From NCBI RefSeq assembly GCF_023101085.1, contig NZ_CP064703.1, positions 8,840,501 through 8,904,500 of the forward strand: a stretch of DNA of 64,000 nucleotides, read 5' to 3'. Positions 1 through 6,665 of the stretch are shown here, piece by piece. Within the stretch, counting starts at the first letter, position 1, and every line of letters starts with the position of its first letter. Both the position numbers and the translations under genes were made by a program. The DNA is from Bradyrhizobium sp. 170. GTDB lineage: Bacteria > Pseudomonadota > Alphaproteobacteria > Rhizobiales > Xanthobacteraceae. Under the pieces are notes generated by a model. The model made no database searches. It had not been told where the DNA came from and worked only from the letters and a program-made list of their open reading frames with translations.

Positions 1-1215
1 CAGGGCGTCTTCGGGGCAGCGCTGGTGCCGCTGTCGCAGGCGGTGATGCTCGACTCCTACGCGCTGCATGAGCGCGCCAAGGCGATGGCGATCTGGGGTA
101 TGGGCGTGATGATGGGGCCGATCATGGGCCCGTCGCTGGGCGCCTGGCTCACCGAGACCTATTCCTGGCACTGGGTGTTCTTCGTCAACCTGCCGTTCGG
201 CGTCTTTACCGTGCTCGGCCTCATTATCTTCATGGACGAGACGAAGAAGGCCCTCGAGCTGCGCTTCGACTGGTTCGGCTTCACCGCGCTCGCAATCGCC
301 ATCGGCTCGCTGCAGCTGGCGCTCGACCGCGGCGAGCAGCTCGGCTGGCTGGAATCCAACGAGATCATCGCAGAATTCATCATCGCCGGCATCGGCTTCT
401 ACTATTTCCTCGCGCATTCGCTGACGACGCCGCAGCCGTTCATCCAGTTCGCACTGTTCAAGGACAAGAATTTCGTCGCCGGCTGCGTGTTCATGGCCGT
501 GATGGGGCTGGTGCTATTTTCCACCATGGCCCTTTCCTCGCCGTTCCTGCAGAACGTGATCGGCTATCCCATCATCACGGCAGGCCTTCTGCTGGCGAGC
601 CGCGGTTGCGGCACGTTCGTGGCGATGATGCTGGTCGGCCGCATGATGAACCATATCGAGGCACGAACGCTGATCATCGCAGGCCTCGGCATCACCTGCC
701 TGTCGCTGTTCTACATGACCGGCTGGACCGACCAGACCGGCGTGACAGAGATCGTGATCATCAGCGTGGTCCAGGGCTTTGGTTTCGGCCTGGTGTTCGT
801 GCCGCTCTCCACGGTGGCGTTCCTGACGCTGCCCGATCATCTGCGCACCGACGGCACCTCGATGCTGACCCTGATGCGCAACGTCGCGAGCTCGATCGGG
901 ATCTCGCTCGTGATCTCGCAACTGACGCAGGGCACGCGCTACAGCTACGCGGTCCTGTCGGAGCACATCAATCCGTTCAATCACGCCCTGCAGATGCCCG
1001 AGGTGCGCGGCCTGATCGATCTCGCCACCGACAAGGGCCGCGCCATGGCTGATATGATGGTCAAGGTGCAGGCGCAGATCATCGCGTTCTCGTACGACTA
1101 CCAGATGGTGATGATCTTCACCGCCTGCGCGATTCCGCTTGCCATCATGATCGGCTCGACCAAGGCGACGCTGCGCGAACAGTCGGCCGCGCCGGATCAT
1201 GCGGTGATGGAGTAG
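1..1215 (+). CDS. DHA2-family MFS multidrug exporter (EmrB-like), 5' end outside window
   Basis: The reading frame is open from base 1, so the gene begins upstream; about 404 C-terminal residues are present against about 510-530 for the family, leaving roughly 100-120 N-terminal residues outside. The first residues match the region just before TM5, with the drug/proton antiporter motif C form GPIMGPSLGAWL followed by WHWVFFVNLPFG. Many hydrophobic segments follow, as expected for the last 9-10 helices of a 14-helix inner-membrane proton-driven exporter. The substrate cannot be read from the sequence. EmrB-type proteins normally work with an EmrA membrane-fusion partner, which would have to lie upstream of the window. 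Confidence 0.9.
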   Translation, partial: QGVFGAALVPLSQAVMLDSYALHERAKAMAIWGMGVMMGPIMGPSLGAWLTETYSWHWVFFVNLPFGVFTVLGLIIFMDETKKALELRFDWFGFTALAIAIGSLQLALDRGEQLGWLESNEIIAEFIIAGIGFYYFLAHSLTTPQPFIQFALFKDKNFVAGCVFMAVMGLVLFSTMALSSPFLQNVIGYPIITAGLLLASRGCGTFVAMMLVGRMMNHIEARTLIIAGLGITCLSLFYMTGWTDQTGVTEIVIISVVQGFGFGLVFVPLSTVAFLTLPDHLRTDGTSMLTLMRNVASSIGISLVISQLTQGTRYSYAVLSEHINPFNHALQMPEVRGLIDLATDKGRAMADMMVKVQAQIIAFSYDYQMVMIFTACAIPLAIMIGSTKATLREQSAAPDHAVME

Positions 1216-1253
1216 AACTTTTCGCCGCGAATTTTCTCCGCTTCGAAGCTAGT

Positions 1254-1721
1254 TTATTCCTCCACCAGTTCCTTGCTGAGCACCGTCCGCCACTCGCTCG
1301 GATCCGTGCTCGCCTCCGGACCGACGTCGTAGGATTCATAAAGACCATCCACGGTTCGGTGTCCCGCGGCCTTGATCATGCCGATGAATTCGCCCCACGC
1401 ACCACCGAGGCTTTCGTAGCCGCCATGATAGGTGGTCTGGACGATATTCATGGCAGACCACTGTCCTGGCTTCACGCGATTTGCCGGCGCGACGGGTGCG
1501 GCGACGGGCAGGCATATCTCGAAATCGAAAATCTCACCGGGATTGCGAAGGTGGTGAGTGAACCAAGGGCCGACGATCGCAACGTTCTGCGCGGCGACGG
1601 CGGCCTTTAGTTCAGCAAGGCCGGGTCCCATGACCTTGCGAATGTCTTCGCGCGGAACCTTGATCGGAATCAAGGCCGTGAGTTGCGGCTTGGTTTGAAG
1701 GACGCGAAGCGGTTCGATCAC
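1254..1721 (-). CDS. GyrI-like / AraC effector-binding-domain protein
   Basis: A 155-residue protein resembling the stand-alone small-molecule-binding domain of the GyrI/SbmC and BmrR family. Typical features are the phrase TTYHGGYESLGGAWGEF near the middle and a C-terminal YESYDVGPEAS segment. The start is a GTG at 1721, preceded by GGAG seven bases upstream; a longer frame to 1802 exists but has no family-like N-terminus. It is the last gene of a likely operon ArsR - SRPBCC - this gene on the minus strand. The ligand is unknown; such domains bind hydrophobic cations or act as hydrolases. Confidence 0.75.
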   Translation of the reverse strand: MIEPLRVLQTKPQLTALIPIKVPREDIRKVMGPGLAELKAAVAAQNVAIVGPWFTHHLRNPGEIFDFEICLPVAAPVAPANRVKPGQWSAMNIVQTTYHGGYESLGGAWGEFIGMIKAAGHRTVDGLYESYDVGPEASTDPSEWRTVLSKELVEE

Positions 1722-1823
1722 GGCTGGTCTCCGGATTTGAGATGGTAGAGTGAAACGAGCGTTCTCGCGCGTTTCACTCGGCGGACGTAGAGCGCGGTGC
1801 ATGCGTCGCTGATGGGGCGCTGC

Positions 1824-2294
1824 TTATGATTTGAGAGTTGTCTCAAGCCGCGCGTAGCTCGCTTCCATTCCATCCTCCATGCCGGTCGCCAGCATCGTGG
1901 CGCGCGTCGCTGCATCAGGCAACGTCATCCGCATGGTCATCAGCGTGCCGGTGCCGTCGGGTGCAAAATTTGTTTCGACATGATTGTCCGGTGTCGGGTC
2001 AGGCAGATGCATCCGTTCGACGTGAACGAGCCGGCTGAACGGCACCGTCTCAATAAACTCTCCGGTCAGGTAGAAGCCGCCACCCTTGCCGTCGCTCCAT
2101 TCGTACCGGATCTTGCCGCCGGGGCGCGCCTCGTTGATGCAGACCGGCATCGTCCAGCCCTCCGGACCGAGCAGCCACTTCTGGATCAGCGCGGGTTCGG
2201 TATGCGCGCGATACACAGCCTCTGGCGCGGCGGCGAACTGCCTGGTTACAACGACGTTGGTGTCGCCTTCGGTCTTCAACGTCAACTTGCTCAT
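1824..2294 (-). CDS. SRPBCC / AHSA1-domain protein
   Basis: A 156-residue START-like fold protein of the activator-of-Hsp90 homologue type. It shows the usual opening TRQFAAAPEAVYRAHTEPAL, the KWLLGPEGWTMP segment and a C-terminal GMEASYARLETTL helix that closes the ligand cavity. The start ATG at 2294 has AAAGG upstream and lies 11 bases after the ArsR stop. ArsR plus AHSA1 pairs are common in soil bacteria, and the regulator usually controls the START protein. The ligand is unknown. Confidence 0.85.
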   Translation of the reverse strand: MSKLTLKTEGDTNVVVTRQFAAAPEAVYRAHTEPALIQKWLLGPEGWTMPVCINEARPGGKIRYEWSDGKGGGFYLTGEFIETVPFSRLVHVERMHLPDPTPDNHVETNFAPDGTGTLMTMRMTLPDAATRATMLATGMEDGMEASYARLETTLKS

Positions 2295-2305
2295 CGGACT
2301 GCCTT

Positions 2306-2629
2306 TCACTCTTCGGTTTTCATGGCGGCCAGAACGTCGTCCAACCGGTTGTAGTTCGCCGTCAGGGTCTGTCGCAGCATCCCGAGCCATTCGTCGATCT
2401 CGGCAACGGCCGTCGGCGCCAGCCGGCACGGCCGCTTCGTGCCTTCGACACGCCGGAGGATGAGACCTGCGCCTTCGAGCACCTTGAGGTGTCGGGAGAT
2501 GGCGGGTTGCGTCATCTCGAACGGCTGGGCCAGTTCCATGACGGTTGCCTCGCCCAACGCGAGACGCGCCAGGATCGCCCGACGCGTTGGGTCAGCCAGT
2601 GCGGAAAAGGCAGCGTCCAGGTTCGACAT
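2306..2629 (-). CDS. ArsR-family winged-helix regulator
   Basis: A 107-residue ArsR/SmtB-type repressor. It shows the family opening FSALADPTRRAILARLA, the recognition helix MTQPAISRHLKVLEGAGL and the wing beginning LILRRVEGTKR. There is no CxC metal site near helix 3, so sensing of arsenic or another soft metal is unlikely; this fits the non-metal ArsR proteins that sit beside AHSA1 genes. It is first in a three-gene minus-strand operon and lies directly downstream of a long perfect inverted repeat that is probably its own operator. Confidence 0.88.
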   Translation of the reverse strand: MSNLDAAFSALADPTRRAILARLALGEATVMELAQPFEMTQPAISRHLKVLEGAGLILRRVEGTKRPCRLAPTAVAEIDEWLGMLRQTLTANYNRLDDVLAAMKTEE

Positions 2630-2640
2630 CGTATATCTCG

Positions 2641-2676
2641 TATCAGTTATATAACTAACTTATTATATAACTGATA
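2641..2676. promoter_or_regulatory. Perfect 14-bp inverted repeat, probable ArsR operator
   Basis: Left arm TATCAGTTATATAA (2641-2654) and right arm TTATATAACTGATA (2663-2676) are exact reverse complements with an 8-base spacer. The site is AT-rich in GC-rich DNA and begins 12 bases before the ArsR start codon, overlapping where the promoter and leader must be. This is the usual form of an ArsR autoregulatory operator; binding itself is inferred. Confidence 0.7.
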
Positions 2677-2704
2677 ACGATTGTCAACCCGAGATTCCGA
2701 GCGA

Positions 2705-3517
2705 TTACCTTGCCGCCGCGACGATGCGCTTCGCCCCTTCGAGTGCGCGCCGGGCCCGCGCCTCAGCACCCACCGTCCGCGCGAGCGTCGCGGTCGGGAC
2801 CTCGATGCTGATGGCGATATCCGGCGGCATGGAGCGCGCCAGCGAAACAAGATCGAGGCCGCCCTCTCCGGGAAACATCCGCTCGTTGCGAGCGGCGTGG
2901 ATCATTTCCTCTGGTGTCGCCGGCCGTTCGGCCGGGGCGTCGCATAATTGCCAATAGTGAAGCTTGCCGGCGGGGATCCTTGCGATGTCGACGACCGAGC
3001 TTTGCGACCGGTCGAAATGCAGGGCATCGACGAGAACCCCGGCATTTGCTTGCGCAACCCGTTCGACGATTCGTCTGGCAGTCTCCAGATCAGGCACGGT
3101 CGTCCATGGCATGAACTCGAGATCCGCCGTCAATCCATAGGGCGCAGCAGCCTCGCAAAATCCGGCAAAGCGATCCGCAAACCGGTCCAGATCGGGATCG
3201 TATGCCGCGACCAGAATATGCTTTGCGCGGAGACGCGCACCCGCTTCGAAAAACGCGGAGAAGGCAGCGATCTCCGTTTCAGGCCGGATGGCGACCACCT
3301 CCAGGTCCGCGACGGTCACGCCGGTCGCATCCAACCGCGCGATGGTTTCCCGCATGGCCGCGTCATCTTCCATCAGCGGATAGGCAACGCCTCCAGGCAT
3401 CGCCGGCAGAAGACGGAGTCCGACGTGGTCGTAGCCGCAGGCGGTGGCGACGTCGATCAATTCGAGTGGTGCAAGTTCGAGCGCGGTAAGCGCGGCAAGG
3501 GAGAACGACGGCATCAT
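2705..3517 (-). CDS. Sugar phosphate isomerase/epimerase-like TIM-barrel protein
   Basis: A 270-residue AP-endonuclease-2-type barrel, as in xylose-isomerase-like sugar epimerases and dehydroshikimate dehydratases. Candidate metal ligands are the glutamate in ADLEFMPW, the aspartate in VLVDALHF, and the glutamate in ISIEVP near the C-terminus. Its start (ATGATG, 3512-3517) overlaps the TGA of a 61-residue truncated frame upstream. A copy of its first ~25 codons also occurs at 4873-4943, right behind the flavoprotein gene, so the two were probably once adjacent. The role is unknown; given the neighbours it may act on a cyclic hydroxy acid or sugar acid. Confidence 0.8.
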   Translation of the reverse strand: MMPSFSLAALTALELAPLELIDVATACGYDHVGLRLLPAMPGGVAYPLMEDDAAMRETIARLDATGVTVADLEVVAIRPETEIAAFSAFFEAGARLRAKHILVAAYDPDLDRFADRFAGFCEAAAPYGLTADLEFMPWTTVPDLETARRIVERVAQANAGVLVDALHFDRSQSSVVDIARIPAGKLHYWQLCDAPAERPATPEEMIHAARNERMFPGEGGLDLVSLARSMPPDIAISIEVPTATLARTVGAEARARRALEGAKRIVAAAR

Positions 3518-3546
3518 TCGACACTCGTAATGCGGCCATCAAGCGC
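3446..3546. repeat. Direct repeat A1: epimerase 5' end plus end of the preceding frame
   Basis: This 101-bp segment matches 4873-4973 at 94 of 101 positions by hand alignment. It contains the first ~24 codons of the epimerase and the last ~11 codons of the frame before it (ending RITSVE here, RIGSVE in the other copy). The two copies bracket about 1.3 kb holding the EamA gene. Confidence 0.9.
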
Positions 3547-3699
3547 GAAGGTGCGCCGCGCCTGGAATACGCGTGTCGCAAGAAACCCGCTGGCGGTTAC
3601 GCGCTTCGTCGTGTGCCCGCGCGTCAGCCAATGGCGATAATCGGTCAGGTCTTTTCGCTCAACGTCGCTCCAGATGGCCAGAAAACCTGCTCCGCGCAT
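3514..3699 (-). pseudogene. Truncated N-terminal fragment of a DUF/EthD-like ~100-residue protein
   Basis: A 61-residue frame with a good ribosome site (AGAGGG upstream of the ATG at 3699). The first ~45 residues (GFLAIWSDVERKDLTDYRHW onward) look like the N-terminus of a ferredoxin-like-fold family known from rhizobia. The expected C-terminal half is absent and is replaced by ALDGRITSVE, which matches the C-terminus of the flavoprotein at 4941-6659. It therefore looks like a recombination product. Its TGA overlaps the epimerase ATG, so it may now serve as a translated leader for that gene. Family recognition is from memory. Confidence 0.6.
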
Positions 3700-3744
3700 C
3701 GCCTGCCCTCTGTTATCGGGCGGGTTCTACCCCGCTGCACATCA

Positions 3745-3782
3745 GCGTAGCGCTTGGCCGTGATCGCGTCGAATGCATTTCC
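3745..3782 (-). pseudogene. Remnant of a second shikimate dehydrogenase 3' end
   Basis: On the minus strand this encodes GNAFDAITAKRYA, close to the C-terminus GNAFDAVMAKRYA of the dehydrogenase at 15099-15989. At DNA level 33 of 38 bases match 15118-15155. No other part of a dehydrogenase is left nearby, so this is a scar of a lost paralogue or of recombination with one. Confidence 0.65.
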
Positions 3783-3809
3783 AGTCACGGCAATCGCGCC
3801 GGCGTTGCG

Positions 3810-4733
3810 TTATGGTGGCGATATGCTCTGCTTGGCCTGCAGGCTCAACCACATGCCGCCAAGCGACAGCACGCCGCCGATCAGATGGATCATGGTCGGC
3901 GCCTCGCCAAGAAAGAGCATTGACAGCACGGCGCTGACGATCGGCCCGAGATAGAGGCTGAGGGAGGTCGACACCGCGCCGAATTTCGAGCCGAGATAAG
4001 CATAGGCCGAATAGGCAAAAAGGCCGGGGACGAGCCCAGCGAAGAGATAGACCAGCGCCGCACGCCCGCTGAACGCGGCGGCAGGCACAGACCACATTTC
4101 GTGGACGGCGAACGGCAGCGAGAACAGCGCGCCTGCGGCCGCGAACAGGCCGATCCGCGCCAGAAAGCTCACGCCGCTGCCCACACGGTTCTGCAGCAGG
4201 GTGTACCCCGCCCAACCCAGCATCGCCATCAGTGCGAGCAGATCGCCGGGCGCCACGCCGGCCCCGACGGCGGCTTGCCCCCTGGTAATGATCAACGCGG
4301 CGCCCGCCAGCGACAGCAGCACGCCGATGATCTGGCGTCGATGGATGGGTTCCTGGCCCGACACGAAAGAAAACAGCAGTACCACGAGCGGCGCGAGTGA
4401 CATGATCAGCGCCAGGTTGATCGCTGAGGTCGTGACACCGGCGACATAGACCGGGCCGCCGCAGACGAACATGCCGAGGAAACCAGCCACGATGATGCCG
4501 GGCGTCTGCCCGTTCAACACGCCGGGCTTTTCGCGCAGCGCCATCACGACAGCCGGCAGCAGGCCGAGCGCCACAATGCTCCAGCGAAAGAAGGCGATCG
4601 AGAACGGCGGAACGCTCCCGGCAACGCCGCGCGCCAGAATCATGTTGGAGACCTGCGCGGTTGCCACCAGCAGAAAGCCGAGCAGGCCCAGCACTTCGCG
4701 TGCCCTGCTGGCGGCTTCCTTGGGTTCGATCAT
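3810..4733 (-). CDS. EamA-type (DMT superfamily) permease
   Basis: A 307-residue inner-membrane protein with two tandem EamA domains and about ten hydrophobic helices. Family hallmarks are FFRWSIVALGLLP in the first repeat and YLGPIVSAVLSMLFLGEAP in the second. An ATG at 4733 is chosen over the in-frame TTG at 4739. The gene lies between direct repeats that link it to the tannase and epimerase genes, so it may have been inserted into, or exposed by rearrangement of, the catabolic operon. The substrate is unknown; export or uptake of a small metabolite is typical. Confidence 0.88.
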   Translation of the reverse strand: MIEPKEAASRAREVLGLLGFLLVATAQVSNMILARGVAGSVPPFSIAFFRWSIVALGLLPAVVMALREKPGVLNGQTPGIIVAGFLGMFVCGGPVYVAGVTTSAINLALIMSLAPLVVLLFSFVSGQEPIHRRQIIGVLLSLAGAALIITRGQAAVGAGVAPGDLLALMAMLGWAGYTLLQNRVGSGVSFLARIGLFAAAGALFSLPFAVHEMWSVPAAAFSGRAALVYLFAGLVPGLFAYSAYAYLGSKFGAVSTSLSLYLGPIVSAVLSMLFLGEAPTMIHLIGGVLSLGGMWLSLQAKQSISPP

Positions 4734-4787
4734 GTTCAATCCGGTGCTGGCGTCTCTGGCGACGAACAGGAGCCTAACCCGCCAGCT

Positions 4788-4870
4788 TACCGGCAGCTAT
4801 AGCTCGAAGCCTGCTTTGCATCCCCATTGCCGTTCCACGTCGTCCGCAGCGGATAGACGCAGACGGGATG
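4788..4870. repeat. Direct repeat B1: displaced copy of the tannase 3' end
   Basis: This 83-bp segment matches 6667-6749, the end of the tannase-family gene, at 78 of 83 positions. The copy carries no open tannase frame. It abuts repeat A2 (4873-4973) with a two-base gap, making an artificial junction of tannase end and epimerase start. B1 and B2 flank the whole flavoprotein gene. Confidence 0.9.
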
Positions 4871-4872
4871 GC

Positions 4873-4973
4873 GGCGACGTCGATCAATTCGAGCGGTGCA
4901 AGTTCGAGCGCGGTAAGCGCGGCAAAGGAGAACGACGGCATCATTCGACACTCCCGATGCGGACATCGAGCGC
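4873..4973. repeat. Direct repeat A2: epimerase 5' fragment behind the flavoprotein gene
   Basis: Second copy of repeat A. The flavoprotein TGA (4941-4943) overlaps an ATGATG that opens the first ~24 codons of the epimerase; the frame then runs out of phase into repeat B1 and has no function. This preserves the ancestral order flavoprotein-epimerase. Confidence 0.9.
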
Positions 4974-6659
4974 ATCGGACACGGCGATATAGGCAAACGC
5001 GATCGCCGGTCCGAGCGTGATTCCCGGTCCGGGGTAGGTTCCGCCCATGATCGACTGCATGTCATTTCCGCAAGCGTAGAGGCCGGCAATGGGCCGATTG
5101 CCGACATCGAGAACGCGGGCAGCCTCGTCCGTGACAAGTCCGGACGAGGTGCCGATATCGGAAGGATAAAGCCGCACCGCGTAGAAGGGGGCCGTCGCGA
5201 TAGGGCCAAGGTTGGGATTGGCCCCACCCGCAGACGCATCGCCGTTGTGATGTTGATACACCGTGCTTCCCCTGCCGAATTCGGGATCACGGCCAGTTTG
5301 CGCATAGAAGTTCATCCTGTCGACCGTCTCGCGCAATTGACCGGGATCGATGTTCAATTGCAGCTCAAGCTGCTCGATGGTGTCGGCGGCAGAGAGATAG
5401 CCGTCGGCGACAGCGCCTCTCACGCCCCAGCCACCGGGCCGCACCATGCCAAGACCATATTTCCGGACTGAAACCGCATCCGCGATCAGAAAGGCCGGGA
5501 TGGCCGATTTTCCCTTCGCCAACATCTCCAGCGCAAACTGGTGATAGGAGATCGCCTCATTGACGAACCGACGCCCGTTGCTGTCGACAACCAGGGTGCC
5601 CGGTTTGGCACGGTCGAGCACGAAGTGCGGAAAGACCGCTTGTGATCCGTCGCGCCGCCGCCGGATCGATGCGGGCGCCCAGAACGCAGCGCTGACATCC
5701 CGCACGCTGAGCCGCGCACCGATCTCGAGGGCCTTGTCCTGCGCATCACCGCTCGAGCCCGGCGCAACGGACGACCAGCCGGCCTCGGTTCCAAGCGCCG
5801 CGAGACGCCGCTCGGCATGGCGGTTGAACCCACCTCCCGCCAAGATCAGCGCGGCATTGACGCCGATCTCCCGCGATACTCCCTCCGAAGTCAAACTTGC
5901 GGCAGTAACGGCACCGTCGGATTCCCGGATGATCTTCGCGAGCGACGCGCCCGTCAGGATATCCACGTCGTGACGCATCAAGGAATACAGCAGCCGGCCG
6001 ATCAGGGCATTGCCCATCACGAGCCGTGTGCCTCTGCCATGGCTTACTCTGTCGCGCGCATAACGCGCAACCAGCCGTGTGGAATGCAGCAATGATCCGA
6101 TCGATTTCGTCGACGACAACAGGTGACCGATATCAGCCCTGTCGACCATCATTCCGCCAAGCAGCGTGAACTCCGGCAATGGCGGACGAACCAGCTTGAA
6201 CGCCTCGCCAAGCAACCGCCCGTCGAATGGGTACGGCTCCAGCGCGCGCCCGGCGAGCGCAGCACCGGCAAGCTCCGAGCGATAGTCGGGATGACGCGCA
6301 TAGGCCCGCAATTTCACTTCGGAATGATTTTCCAGAACCTCGACTGCCGCGGGACCTGCCTTCAGGAAGGCTGCGCGCAGCGCAACGTCGGCATGGTTTC
6401 CAACGATCTGCTGCAGATATTTTTCGACGTTCGCTGCGCTATCGGTCGCACCGAGCGCCGACGCATGGCGCGTATTGGGGATCCAGATCGATCCCGCCGA
6501 CAGCGCGGAGGTACCGCCGACGAACCCGGTCTTCTCGACCAGCAGCGTTTTCGCGCCTCGAATGGCGGAAAAAAGCGCAGCCGACATGCCGGCCGCTCCG
6601 GCGCCGATTACGACGACGTCGTAACCGGGCGAGACCTCGGACAATCCACGGCGGCGCAA
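4941..6659 (-). CDS. FAD-dependent oxidoreductase, 3-ketosteroid-1-dehydrogenase / fumarate-reductase flavoprotein family
   Basis: A 572-residue flavoprotein. The dinucleotide-binding motif VVVIGAGAAG is at residues 16-25 and the FAD ribose-binding LLVEKTGFVGGTSALSAGS follows. The C-terminus TYPGPGITLGPAIAFAYIA is the flavin/substrate signature with the conserved tyrosine of 3-ketosteroid 1-dehydrogenases. The only start in reach is a TTG at 6659, six bases after the tannase stop and with a poor ribosome site; it lies exactly at the edge of repeat B2, so the native start was probably lost in the rearrangement. Its place behind quiC and tannase suggests dehydrogenation of a cyclic plant compound, but the substrate is not known. 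Confidence 0.82.
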   Translation of the reverse strand: MRRRGLSEVSPGYDVVVIGAGAAGMSAALFSAIRGAKTLLVEKTGFVGGTSALSAGSIWIPNTRHASALGATDSAANVEKYLQQIVGNHADVALRAAFLKAGPAAVEVLENHSEVKLRAYARHPDYRSELAGAALAGRALEPYPFDGRLLGEAFKLVRPPLPEFTLLGGMMVDRADIGHLLSSTKSIGSLLHSTRLVARYARDRVSHGRGTRLVMGNALIGRLLYSLMRHDVDILTGASLAKIIRESDGAVTAASLTSEGVSREIGVNAALILAGGGFNRHAERRLAALGTEAGWSSVAPGSSGDAQDKALEIGARLSVRDVSAAFWAPASIRRRRDGSQAVFPHFVLDRAKPGTLVVDSNGRRFVNEAISYHQFALEMLAKGKSAIPAFLIADAVSVRKYGLGMVRPGGWGVRGAVADGYLSAADTIEQLELQLNIDPGQLRETVDRMNFYAQTGRDPEFGRGSTVYQHHNGDASAGGANPNLGPIATAPFYAVRLYPSDIGTSSGLVTDEAARVLDVGNRPIAGLYACGNDMQSIMGGTYPGPGITLGPAIAFAYIAVSDALDVRIGSVE

Positions 6660-6665
6660 GGACAG

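Noticed and set aside
2306..2629. Arsenic-responsive ArsR with ars operon
   Set aside because: No metal-binding CxC motif and no arsenate reductase or efflux gene nearby; the partner is an AHSA1 gene.
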